Shown here: positions 12,075 through 21,375 of the stretch, piece after piece | How positions within the stretch are numbered: position 1 is the stretch's first letter | How the letters are laid out: every line of letters starts with the position of its first letter | Origin: Entamoeba histolytica HM-1:IMSS | Taxonomy: Eukaryota > Evosea > Mastigamoebida > Endamoebidae | Length of the DNA: 64,000 nt | Reading direction: 5' to 3' | Assembly (NCBI RefSeq): GCF_000208925.1 | Contig: NW_001914875.1 | Location: 1-64,000 of the forward strand | Notes under the pieces: model-generated | What the model saw: the letters and a program-made list of their open reading frames with translations, nothing else | Told to the model about the DNA's origin: nothing | Databases searched by the model: none | Made by a program: the position numbers and the translations under genes

Positions 12075-13420
12075 AATTTTAGAATTAATATATAATCTAA
12101 AATTGTTTCTTTTTAGTAAGAAGTGTTTATTTAATTTTCTTCAGCGTGTTTTGATTATAATTATATTTATTTGATATGATTTTACAATTATTTTATTATT
12201 CTATCATATTATCTGAATTATTTGTGTAAAACATCAAATCTTTCATATTTTTTATTATTATTGTTCGTAGGATTTTGGGGAATTCTAATTGTAATTTTAG
12301 TGTTTTTAATCTTCTTACTGATTCTTTATGTATTAGTCCATTTATTGATAATATAATAGGTATTATTTCTAAATATATTATTTCTCTATTGTTTCTTAAT
12401 TTCTCTTGTAATTCTTTGTATTTATTTATTTTATGAATGTAATTTAATTCTAAATTATTATCTTGACATATAGCAACATCTATAATATATCATTTCTTTT
12501 CTGTAATATTTTGATAATATATATCTGGTCTTCTACCATGGAAAGAATTGTCACTAACCAATAAATCTTTATTGTAAGTTATTATCATTTTATCATTATT
12601 AATACATTTATGATGATTATTAAAATCAATTGAATCAAATTCATTAAAATGTGTAATTAATATATGTTTAAATATTTGTTTACAAACATAATCATGTTTT
12701 AATATTTGGTTCTTTTTCATTACATCCTAACAATATATGACTAATAGATGCTATTGTGTTAGGGCAATGTTTACAGTATTTTAAAGCATCATTTTGGAGT
12801 ATTTTAGATTTAATACTTCCTGTCATACTTACTCCTTCTTGCATCTTTACTACTTTGAGGAATGCATTTCTTTTTATATTTAATGACATCCATGTGTCTA
12901 CTGTTAATTTCTTATCATTGAAAGTGCCATTTGTACATCTTATATATTCACCACATTTCTTTTCTTTCCATTTATTTAAATATCTTTCATTTAATTCATT
13001 ATTTACCCATTCAAATACTTCCTTTACATTGTGTTTTCTTTCATTTAATTCTATTATCTCCATTAATTCATTAAAATTAATCTTCTTACCAAATGTTTTC
13101 TTCATTCTTTTAATTATTCAATTTGGATTTTCTTTTATTGCTTCTATCATTTCTCCTATTCCTGTGCTTGATTTTTATATTTTAAATATATTCTTCTTAA
13201 TTCTTTAGCACATTCATCTCTTGCTGACATTAATCATATTCATATTTCATTTATTTTAACATATAATCTACTTTTGGGAATATTTCTACTGTATAATTGG
13301 AGGTGAATTAATGAATTTCTCATTTGTTTATCTATTTTCTCTAACTCATGTAGTTTATATTTGACAATACTAAATCAATATCTTAATTTGACTGTATATA
13401 TTTTTGGATAACTATATTAA
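12075..13420 (-). mobile_element. Family A LINE, 5'-truncated and defective
   Basis: The minus strand carries the last third of a LINE ORF2: a post-RT segment (about 13420-13110), then the endonuclease region with the zinc-binding-like pattern YCKHCPNTIASISHILLGC (about 12790-12730), the PD motif GRRPDIYY near 12530 and IDVAICQD near 12470. The piece resembles 53825-54807 throughout. Breaks include a frameshift after LLGCNEKE and in-frame TGA codons, both also found in the other copy. The 3' end is diverged; a match to the family A tail (AAATAAACACTTCT) places it near 12075-12110. Confidence 0.8.
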
Positions 13421-13584
13421 AATAATTTAAGTTTCATATTAACTTTATAAAGATAAAAAAAAGAATCTTTCATATTAACATTTTATATTAAAAAAACTTA
13501 AATCAATAAATACATTATTATTGAAGTATTACAAAGAAAAAACAAACTAATAATATTGTCATTAAAAAAGCTCAATCAAATCAA

Positions 13585-15294
13585 TTAATTTTTTGGAAGG
13601 TATGATGATTGTTGAATTCCAACCTCTTTAAAAGCATTAAATACACTTACTTTAACATCTTTCATTTTTTCGTCTACAATTTGAATTTTATTTTGATATT
13701 CTTGAATATAATTTTTATACACTTCTATTAAACGATTATTCTTTTCTAGTGTTTTTTCTTTAATAAAATTAAGTCGTTGTTCTTGTTGAACTCGTTGATG
13801 ATTAAGTTCTTCTATTTCTTTGTTAAGAAGAGCTAATTGATCTCCTAATTTAGTTGCTTCTTTAAATTCTTTTTCATATTCAGTACGATCAATAGAAGCA
13901 TACTTTTCTTCAATACTCTTAATTTCTTCTTCAATTTTATTTCTTTTAGTAATAATTATTTTCCATTTCTTTTCAGTAGTATTAATCGCTTCTTCTATTC
14001 CTTTTTCAACTTGTTTTAATTCATCGATTTCTTTTTTGATTTGTCCACTTGTTGTATTTAAATTTTTAATCTTTTCTTCATTTGCTTTTTGAATTGTTTT
14101 ACATTGAATAATATTTTTTTGAAGAACTTCTAAACTGTTTTGTATATTTTCAAGTGTTACTTTATCCATTAAATTATTTTTATCAATTGGTACTTCTTTT
14201 TCAGTCTTTTTAATTAATTCTTTGACTTGTTCAATAACAATATTAAGTTCTTGTTCTTCATTTTTTACAGCAATAATTTCTTCTTTAAGATGTTCATTTA
14301 ATCGATTTATTTCTTTCTTTTGTTCTTCGTTTTGAATTTCAAGCATTTCAAGGTCTTTTCCTTTTCCAACTTTACTGTCCAATTGTTTTTTTTCTTCGAG
14401 AACATTTTGCAACTCATTTTTTAAGCTTTTTTCTTCACTTTCTCTTTGTTGTAAAATTCCTTTCTTTACATCTCTTTCATTTCTATAATTAATTCTTTCT
14501 TCTTCAAGGACTTTCCTTTGATTTATAATTTCTTCACATTGTAACTTTAAATTTTCTACAGCATATGGAACATAACTCATCTCATTTATTTCTTCATTAA
14601 GTCTTGATAATTTTAATGTTAAATCATCTTTTAATGTTTCTAATTCACTCATTCTTGTACTTATCATTTCTTCTAATTTCTTTGATACCATTAATTCTGT
14701 TTGGTGATTTACACAACTCTGAAGTGCACATTGTTCACATTCCATTGCAATTGTTTCTTCTACTAATTCATCTTCATCTAATAAATCTTGTTTCATAGCA
14801 TCAATTCCTTCACACACAACATCTCCTGCATCTTTTAACCAGGTTAATGACCCTAACATAAATGACCAACAATGTGGAGCTGAAACATGTGACAATTGAT
14901 TTGCATTAAAATTATGACCTAACATAGAAAATAATAATGACAATGTTTGTTCTTCTCTTCCTTCATGAACAACAAAGTTAGGAATAATTCTCCGGGCTAA
15001 TAATTCAACCATAATTATATATTCCCTACTTGTTGGTAATTCTTCTTTTATTCTTTTTAAATCTCTTAGAGTTACCTTATAATTTTCTGTTTGTGTTTTT
15101 GTTAAACAGTAATCCTCATAGTTAAGTTGTTCTAAAAACGAAACTAATTCATTCCATTTTTGAGTACGATACTCAACATTAATATGCCATGGTCTATTAT
15201 CAATATGTTTTGGTTGACTAGTAGACATAAAGTCATGAAGTTGATAAAACTCATCAGCTTTTCTTGTTTTAATCTTTGTCCTATTTGATAACAT
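13585..15294 (-). CDS. ndc80: Kinetochore protein Ndc80 homologue
   Basis: Single-exon protein of 569 aa. Residues ~30-165 form a calponin-homology-like head: an RPW motif near the start, then the very characteristic SAPHCWSFMLGSLTWLKD (about residues 138-155), which matches the GAPHTWP..VAAL.WL.D hallmark of Ndc80/Hec1. After an acidic linker (~165-200) the rest, ~210-550, is almost continuous Lys/Glu-rich coiled coil. Ndc80 with Nuf2, Spc24 and Spc25 forms the kinetochore complex that binds spindle microtubules. The length is close to the usual 600-650 aa, and the basic N-terminal tail is short, about 25 residues. The gene is divergent from the acidic protein gene at 15430, with a 135-bp shared upstream region. 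Confidence 0.9.
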   Translation of the reverse strand: MLSNRTKIKTRKADEFYQLHDFMSTSQPKHIDNRPWHINVEYRTQKWNELVSFLEQLNYEDYCLTKTQTENYKVTLRDLKRIKEELPTSREYIIMVELLARRIIPNFVVHEGREEQTLSLLFSMLGHNFNANQLSHVSAPHCWSFMLGSLTWLKDAGDVVCEGIDAMKQDLLDEDELVEETIAMECEQCALQSCVNHQTELMVSKKLEEMISTRMSELETLKDDLTLKLSRLNEEINEMSYVPYAVENLKLQCEEIINQRKVLEEERINYRNERDVKKGILQQRESEEKSLKNELQNVLEEKKQLDSKVGKGKDLEMLEIQNEEQKKEINRLNEHLKEEIIAVKNEEQELNIVIEQVKELIKKTEKEVPIDKNNLMDKVTLENIQNSLEVLQKNIIQCKTIQKANEEKIKNLNTTSGQIKKEIDELKQVEKGIEEAINTTEKKWKIIITKRNKIEEEIKSIEEKYASIDRTEYEKEFKEATKLGDQLALLNKEIEELNHQRVQQEQRLNFIKEKTLEKNNRLIEVYKNYIQEYQNKIQIVDEKMKDVKVSVFNAFKEVGIQQSSYLPKN

Positions 15295-15429
15295 AAATAA
15301 TGATTATTGCTTCTAATATTTCTAAGATCAAAAAGAGAAAAAGAGATTGAAAAATAGATAAAAAGAAATGAAAAGATAAATTCTTAAAAAATAAAAAAAT
15401 CTTAAAAAATCTCTTCAAAACCCTTTATC

Positions 15430-15870
15430 ATGAAACGTTGTCTTGAAAGTAATGGAAAAAAAAGATTACAAGATGAAAGTGATGAACAAGACATCTGTGA
15501 TGATTGTTGTTGTGATAGAGACTTCCCTGAGTTATCTAATTTTAAAATGATTGGGAAGTTTGAAGGAAAAATTAAATTCTTCAATGGAAACTTTGAGTTT
15601 GATGGAAAATTTGATGGAACTGTTGAATCAAATCAAAATGAGGTTTTACCAGAAGGTGAAGAGTGTAACTCTGAAGAGCTTGAGTCTGCAAAAAAGAAAT
15701 TGTTAGGCAGTAGTGATCAACTTCCACATAGTTCAAAAGAAGAAGAAGAGGAAGAAGCACTCTCTGTTGCTTCTGATGATTCAAGTGAAGAAGAAAAACC
15801 TAATAAAAAGCATTATGATGCTGCTAAATTACAAAATCCACCAACTGCAGAAGATTGCAAAACACAATAA
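15430..15870 (+). CDS. Small acidic protein, 146 aa
   Basis: I do not recognise this protein. It begins with a basic patch (MKRCLESNGKKRL) followed by a Cys cluster (ICDDCCCD, residues ~21-28), then a Phe/Lys/Gly segment with repeating units (GKFEGKIKFFNGNFEFDGKF, residues ~42-61), and a long acidic, serine-rich C-terminal half (~75-125) with runs of Glu. The C-terminal half looks disordered and rich in possible casein-kinase-2 sites. No signal peptide or membrane segment is present. The codon pattern and the divergent position 135 bp from Ndc80 support a real gene. A nuclear or chaperone-like acidic protein is possible but not shown. Confidence 0.7.
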   Translation: MKRCLESNGKKRLQDESDEQDICDDCCCDRDFPELSNFKMIGKFEGKIKFFNGNFEFDGKFDGTVESNQNEVLPEGEECNSEELESAKKKLLGSSDQLPHSSKEEEEEEALSVASDDSSEEEKPNKKHYDAAKLQNPPTAEDCKTQ

Positions 15871-16081
15871 TTTTAATTTTTTTGTTATTTGATTTAACAA
15901 TAAAATAATGATTAATACAATGATTTTAAGAAATATAAACATAAAATAAAGTATATAAAAACTATTTCGTAGTTTTTTTTCGTAATTATATATTTTTATT
16001 ATTTTATATTAATTTTTATTTAAATTTCATATTATTGAATAGATGAACTTAATAATCTATTAATCTGTTGTTTTATTTTTC

Positions 16082-17816
16082 ATGAAATATGTATTTATTC
16101 TTTTACTTCTTACCTCACTGTCAAAAGCAAAAGTGTTACAAAACTCTCCATGTTTTGTTTGTTTTTTTATCTATTACAGAATATTTAATTTTAAACTTTA
16201 AAAATAAAGAGAAATAAAATTTATTAAAAGAAATTAATAACATAGCCAAATTATCATATTGAAAATTTTAAAAATGTACAAAATAAGAATGGACTTGGTT
16301 TGTTATCTCCTGATATGAAAATAGTTCATGATTGTTATCAAGATGTTCCTAATCAAGAAACAAATATTATGGGGTATTCCGCACATACTAAATGTTATGT
16401 TTCTACTGGAATGTTTTTTGAACTTTTTCATGAAAAAAAAATTCCACGTTGTGGTCAATGTTTAGAACTTCATAGTGTAAGTCTTAAAACAACTCATTGT
16501 ATTATTTCTGGTTCATTTGAGATAACTAACACTATAAATAAATATATCAAATATACAAATAAAACTATTGTTGTTGACCCTGATTTATTTATGATGTTAT
16601 CTGGTTTTCATAAAGAAACGGCTACTGATGTGTTACCTGCATCAATTAAATATGTCGACTGTTTATATAAAACATATCCAGCTGCTGTATTAACAAAAGT
16701 TGATAATAATATAACTGAAATAGTTTTATTTAATACTAATGTAATTGTTGAAAGTTTACTATTTCAGCAATCATATCATTATGCTGATATTACAACAACA
16801 AAATTTACTTTATCAACTCCAACTAAAAATGGTCAAATTGATACTGATAAAATATACCAAATAAAATTATTCAATTTTATTGGTTCTTCAATTTTTATTA
16901 ATATTAAATTTATACCTAACATTACATTTATCTCTTCTACCCCATTTCCAATAACTTATAATGACTCAACTTCTTTGTGTTCTTTTATTCCACAGGCAAA
17001 TATAATTCTTAAAGATGGAATTATGGGAGGCGTCTCTGAAGATATTGCTGATGATGATTTCTTTTCATGGGAAATTGGATATCAACCAACAGGTGATCCA
17101 TTACCGTATATTCCATTAACAAAGAATGACCCATCATTTATTTTTGAGAATGAAATTGTTGGTTATTCTATAAAATATCCAGTACCTATTAGAATTAGTG
17201 AACATTACCACTATGTTACTTTAATTACTGAGAGTGATAATCCTATCAATTTAACTTATCCAAAAATTTATTCTCTACATGGATATGATTTAAATAATCT
17301 AGAATCATTCTCTTGTGGTAGTTTAGTTTTCGAGTATAATATGACTAAACAACCAACAAATACATATAGATTAGAATTTCGAATCAATTTGCTATTATCA
17401 AAATGCCATGGCTTTTGTTTGTTTCTTTTTATTCTTTATCATTATTAAGAAAGAATTGACTCACACCAATAGCTAACTTCTATATCCTTAGGTTTAAAAC
17501 TACAACTGGAACAAAAATGACAATCATAGAAAATTATTGGACTAACAAAGATGCTTTGAATTATACGGTTTGTAATAATTCATTTGAGTGTGAAATAGAG
17601 GATGAATGTGACCCATCTGAATCAAGTTTAAGTCCTTTGTCAGACCAAATACAAAAGAATTATACAAAAGGGTGTGCTCCATTTTGTGGCGTTTGTCCAT
17701 TTGGATATTCATGTAACCAAGCTGCAAGATGTGTTAAAAATTCAATTCATAATACAAGAAGTGATAGCTTAAGTATCTTCATTGGTCTTTCTACAATTCT
17801 TTTAATGTTAATTTGA
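16082..17816 (+). CDS. Secreted or surface expansin-like (double-psi barrel) protein
   Basis: I read three exons: 16082-16156, 16246-17416 and 17473-17816. The introns start GTTTGT and end CATAG and AATAG. Exon 1 encodes a signal peptide (MKYVFILLLLTSLSKAK), so the start is well supported. The mature protein has a Cys-rich N-terminal domain with CGQCLEL, then a VVDPDLFMMLSG segment and IKYVDC, an order that resembles the double-psi beta-barrel of expansins (CG.C.E. ... D.....F..LA ... Y..V.C). A second beta-rich region follows, then a Cys-rich segment (CNNSFECEIEDECDP; GCAPFCGVCPFGYSC) and a C-terminal hydrophobic tail (SLSIFIGLSTILLMLI) without a cytoplasmic domain, which suggests a GPI anchor or tail anchor. 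It could act on polysaccharide walls, such as those of bacteria or the cyst. The family call is tentative; the gene structure is stronger. Confidence 0.65.
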
Positions 17817-18395
17817 ATTGTTTGTTTATATTATTTTAAGTTGAATGGGTATAATCTCCTAATCACAATATTTAATCTTTTTTTATTTTTATTAGGTAGA
17901 ACTTAAAAGTTTTATTCCATAGAACAAATAACTAGTATCCACTTATCTCAATTTTACAACTTCTTATTGTCTTAAAATTTCCTACTTTCTTGATGACAAA
18001 AAAGAAATTATACAAAAGTAGGGTTTGGTTGCAAGTCGTTTTTATTATTAATAGAGTCTACATTTGATAATTCAACAGCTTACAATATCTGTAATGTTAA
18101 GAGTAGTAACTATTCAATTGGGTATGCTAATGATTTATCAACAACTGGAAAGCAATAACATAATTTTGAAAAAAAAGAAAAGAGAAATTATATAATTCAT
18201 AACATCACAACAAATAAAACTTGTGTTTGTTTCAAATTTATTGAGACATTAAAACTCAGGAAACAAAACTTATTGTTTCAGACAACACTTTAAAAATTTC
18301 CAGAAAAATCTGTTTTTAGAGTAATATTTTAAAGAAAAACTATAGAAAAGAAGAAAAATAAAAAGACAAGAAATAATGAGATCTAATTTAGCCAA
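17817..18395. other. Intergenic region with a possible gene fragment
   Basis: Mostly AT-rich spacer. Around 18020-18160 a plus-strand frame reads with ordinary amino-acid composition (see the separate entry). Nothing else was identified. Confidence 0.4.
18020..18160 (+). pseudogene. Possible remnant of a surface-protein gene
   Basis: An open stretch of about 45 codons reads GFGCKS..., then STFDNSTAYNICNVKSS and YSIGYANDLSTTGKQ before a stop. It is rich in Asn, Ser, Thr and Cys, like an extracellular domain, and unlike the surrounding low-complexity AT sequence. There is no start codon and I found no splice partner. It may be a decayed piece of a gene related to the secreted protein upstream, but no similarity was demonstrated. 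Confidence 0.28.
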
Positions 18396-18412
18396 TTATA
18401 TAAAAGGAACTT
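18396..18412 (+). promoter_or_regulatory. TATA-like and GAAC boxes of the Argonaute gene
   Basis: TATATAAAA (18396-18404) is followed at once by GGAACTT (18406-18412), 20-36 bp before the ATG. A TATA element, a GAAC element and a very short leader are the known parts of E. histolytica core promoters. Confidence 0.55.
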
Positions 18413-18431
18413 ATCTATAAAACCCTATATA

Positions 18432-21245
18432 ATGCAACCATCAATTCACGATTACTTCTCAAATGACCAAACAATTGATAAACCAGTGCGTGAGAGAATT
18501 GACAAAGATTTTTATGCCTCTCTTCCAAAAAAACCAGTTGAAGAACCAGATTGCCAAAAAAAGGACGTCTATTGTAATGCTTTTAAAGTTAATTTCTCTT
18601 CAATGAATTTAATAAATTATGAAGCTCGTTTTGAGCCAGACACTGAAAATACTTCATTAAAGAGAGCACTCCTTTTTGCCCATTTCCAACGTAGAGTTAT
18701 TACTGATGGTAGAATGGTTTCAGTTCCAGAAGAAGTTCCAGAAGATAGACGAAACTTCCAAATTAAAGCAAGAAGTCAACAAGTTTTTGAAGTTGAACTT
18801 GTACCAGCTACTGGATCAAATGACCTTGATATTCAAAAAGCTAATATGTTATTAAAATCAATTATTATTGATGGAAATAAAAAAATGATTTCATGGAAAA
18901 AGAGTTTCTTTGATGTAAGTAAACCAGAAGAATTTACTTCTGATAGAGGAAATAGACTTGCTGTTCTTCAAGGGTTTTCATCTACTACACAAATCTTTGA
19001 TACAGATCCATATCTTGTCATTGACAAGTCTTTTAGATGTTTGAGAACACAAACTTATTTAGATTCAATTCGTTCAAAAGATCAAGATACAATTAAAAAA
19101 GAGTTCCAACCAATGGTTCTTTATAATAGTCAAACTAAAAGATTAGAAAAAATTGATGATATTGATTTTGGAAAAAATCCAAGCTTTAGTTTTACTCGTA
19201 AAGATGGAAGTTCTGTTTCTATTGCTGAATATTATAAACAACGTTATCAAATTGAAATTAGAGACATGGACCAACCATTACTTGTACAAAAGAAAATAGA
19301 AAAAGATTCAGAAGGAAAAGAAGTTGAAAAACAACCATGTTATTTTGTTCCAGAACTTATGAGACTTACTGGTATGTCAGATGATATGAGAGCTGATAAT
19401 CAATTTATGAGAAAATTAGCTGATTTGTTTAGTGCTGACCCACAAAAGAAAATGGATTCACTTAAAAGTATTGTTGATGGTAATATACAAAATATTCCAG
19501 ACCTTAAACAATGGAAAATTAATGTTGAAAGAGAACCAGCATGTTTCCCATCTTATGTATTACACAATCCACAAATTATTTCAAAGAGTAGAAATATTGA
19601 TGTGCCAAGTAATCGAGATTGGAGAACTGATATAAGAAACTTTAATTTTTATGATTTAAAACCATTAGATAGATGGACTGCTATTGTACCAAGTCAATGT
19701 ATGAGTGAATTTAATTCATTTGAACATCAACTTGCTAATTTCTATGATCGTATTAAAGTTTCATATAGACAACCTAATATTATTAATTTAAGTGGAACAA
19801 ATATTGATCAATATAAACCAGATTTAAAGAATAGTTCTATGGTATTAGCTGTTTCAGTTACAGATAGTATTTATGAACAAATTAAGAAGTTTTGTGTTGA
19901 TGAAAATGTTCCAACACAATGTATTAAACCAAATACTTTAAGAAGACAACCACCTACACCAGTTATTCAAATGATTACATTACAAATGCAATCTAAGATG
20001 GGAGGAATTCCATGGAAAACTGAAATTGATTCAAGCTTTGCTGATGGTATGACAGTTGGTATTGATGTTATTTCAGCAGGCAAAGATAGGGAAATTGTTG
20101 CTATTGTCAGTTCAGTTGATAAAGACTTCACAGTTTATAAAAAGAGTTCAGTTGTTGAAAAGAAAGGACTTCATACTGCTGGAATTCATATTGGAGAATT
20201 TATGAAGAAAGCTCTTGAATCATATACTGAATATAATGGAAGTCATCCAAAGAAAGTAATTATTTATAGAGGATCTGCTAATACTGGGGATTTGAAAAAT
20301 ATTCAACAAGGAGAGTTAGTTGAAGTTAAAAAGGCTATTACTGAATATGACCAAAGCATTCAATTTATTTATATTACTGTGAATAATAAACATGATATGA
20401 AATTCTTCTCAAAAGATGGAAATAATTTTATTAATCCATTACCTGGAACTGTTATTACTCAAGGAGTTACTAAAACAGATGTATTCCAATTCTATTTAGT
20501 TTCTCATGTTCCAAGAAAGGGATTAGTGAAACCATCAATGTATTTTGTTTTAGAAAATACTATTGAAAATCTTTCACAACTCTCTCTTTATAATTTTACA
20601 TATGAACTTACTCATTTATATTTCAATGGTGCTAATTCTGTTTGTTTCCCAACACCTTTGTATCAAGCTAATAAATTCTGTAAAATGTTAAATGATTGTG
20701 GGTATGTTGAAGGTACTAGAAAATCAAGTAGAGGAGGAAATGGTGGTTTCCAAAGAGGAGGAAGAGGCTTCGGTGGAGGAAATGGACGAGGCAGAGGCGC
20801 TGAACGTAGAGAAGACAGAAGAAGAGATGATCGTGACAGACATGACTATGATCGTAGAGATGATAGAGATAGAAGAGATTATTATGATCGTAGAGATGAT
20901 CGTGATAGAAGAGATTATTATGATCGTAGAGATGATAGAGATAGACATGAATATGAATCAAGTAGAAGAGATGATAGAGATAGACATGGATATAGTTCAA
21001 GTAGAAGAGATGATAGATATGACTATGAATCAAGTAGAAGAGATGATAGAGATAGACATGGATATAGTTCAAGTAGAAGAGATGACAGAGACAGATATGA
21101 AGAATCTAGCCGACGTGACGATAGAGATAGACATGGATATAGTTCAAGTAGAAGAGACGACAGAGGAGATAGATATGATGACCGTTCACCAAGAAGAGAT
21201 GATAGAAGTTCAAACAGAAGAGATGATAGAGATCATCATCACTAA
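18432..21245 (+). CDS. Argonaute/Piwi-family protein with Asp-Arg-rich tail (Ago2-2-like)
   Basis: Protein of 937 aa from a single exon. It has an Argonaute N-terminal region, a PAZ-like region (~230-360), MID (~470-540) and PIWI (~540-765), then a Gly/Arg linker (RGGNGGFQRGGRGFGGGNGR) and a tail of about 140 residues of DRDR/RRDD repeats ending in HHH. By recall, E. histolytica Ago2-2 carries such a DR-rich tail that acts as a nuclear localisation signal and binds 27-nt small RNAs. In PIWI the first catalytic Asp is present (GIDV, D545), but the second position reads YRGSANTG (G614 where RDG is usual) and the final His position reads YQANKF (N747). Slicing therefore looks lost, and nuclear transcriptional silencing is the likely role. 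Start: first ATG, 20 bp after a GAACTT box. Confidence 0.95.
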   Translation: MQPSIHDYFSNDQTIDKPVRERIDKDFYASLPKKPVEEPDCQKKDVYCNAFKVNFSSMNLINYEARFEPDTENTSLKRALLFAHFQRRVITDGRMVSVPEEVPEDRRNFQIKARSQQVFEVELVPATGSNDLDIQKANMLLKSIIIDGNKKMISWKKSFFDVSKPEEFTSDRGNRLAVLQGFSSTTQIFDTDPYLVIDKSFRCLRTQTYLDSIRSKDQDTIKKEFQPMVLYNSQTKRLEKIDDIDFGKNPSFSFTRKDGSSVSIAEYYKQRYQIEIRDMDQPLLVQKKIEKDSEGKEVEKQPCYFVPELMRLTGMSDDMRADNQFMRKLADLFSADPQKKMDSLKSIVDGNIQNIPDLKQWKINVEREPACFPSYVLHNPQIISKSRNIDVPSNRDWRTDIRNFNFYDLKPLDRWTAIVPSQCMSEFNSFEHQLANFYDRIKVSYRQPNIINLSGTNIDQYKPDLKNSSMVLAVSVTDSIYEQIKKFCVDENVPTQCIKPNTLRRQPPTPVIQMITLQMQSKMGGIPWKTEIDSSFADGMTVGIDVISAGKDREIVAIVSSVDKDFTVYKKSSVVEKKGLHTAGIHIGEFMKKALESYTEYNGSHPKKVIIYRGSANTGDLKNIQQGELVEVKKAITEYDQSIQFIYITVNNKHDMKFFSKDGNNFINPLPGTVITQGVTKTDVFQFYLVSHVPRKGLVKPSMYFVLENTIENLSQLSLYNFTYELTHLYFNGANSVCFPTPLYQANKFCKMLNDCGYVEGTRKSSRGGNGGFQRGGRGFGGGNGRGRGAERREDRRRDDRDRHDYDRRDDRDRRDYYDRRDDRDRRDYYDRRDDRDRHEYESSRRDDRDRHGYSSSRRDDRYDYESSRRDDRDRHGYSSSRRDDRDRYEESSRRDDRDRHGYSSSRRDDRGDRYDDRSPRRDDRSSNRRDDRDHHH
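20800..21243 (+). repeat. Coding repeats for the DR-rich tail of Argonaute
   Basis: Imperfect repeats of 36-60 bp built on AGAAGAGATGATAGAGATAG units encode the RRDDRDR(H/R)-type tail. They differ mainly by third-position changes and by the spacer (YYD, YESS or GYSSS), which points to expansion by replication slippage and unequal exchange. Repeat number is likely to vary between strains. Confidence 0.85.
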
Positions 21246-21375
21246 TTGATTAAAGTCTAATCAAAGAAGAATATTTTTAAGCTTTTTATTATTTATAAAA
21301 GAAGAAAATTTTTTTTAAATTAAAAAAAAATAAATGAAAAAAAAAACTTAAAATTCTGAAAAATCATATTATCGA

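Noticed and set aside
12756..13208. 150-aa plus-strand frame
   Set aside because: Antisense to the LINE ORF2 fragment that has clear homologues on the minus strand.
20800..21243. Short repeats that could recall a CRISPR array
   Set aside because: They are in-frame coding repeats in a eukaryotic gene, without unique spacers of constant length.
20692..21249. A plus-strand frame of 185 aa rich in Met/Glu/Ile overlapping the Argonaute tail, and minus-strand frames of 118 and 74 aa there
   Set aside because: They are shadows of the repetitive DR-coding sequence; the composition follows from shifted reading of AGAAGATGATAG-type repeats.
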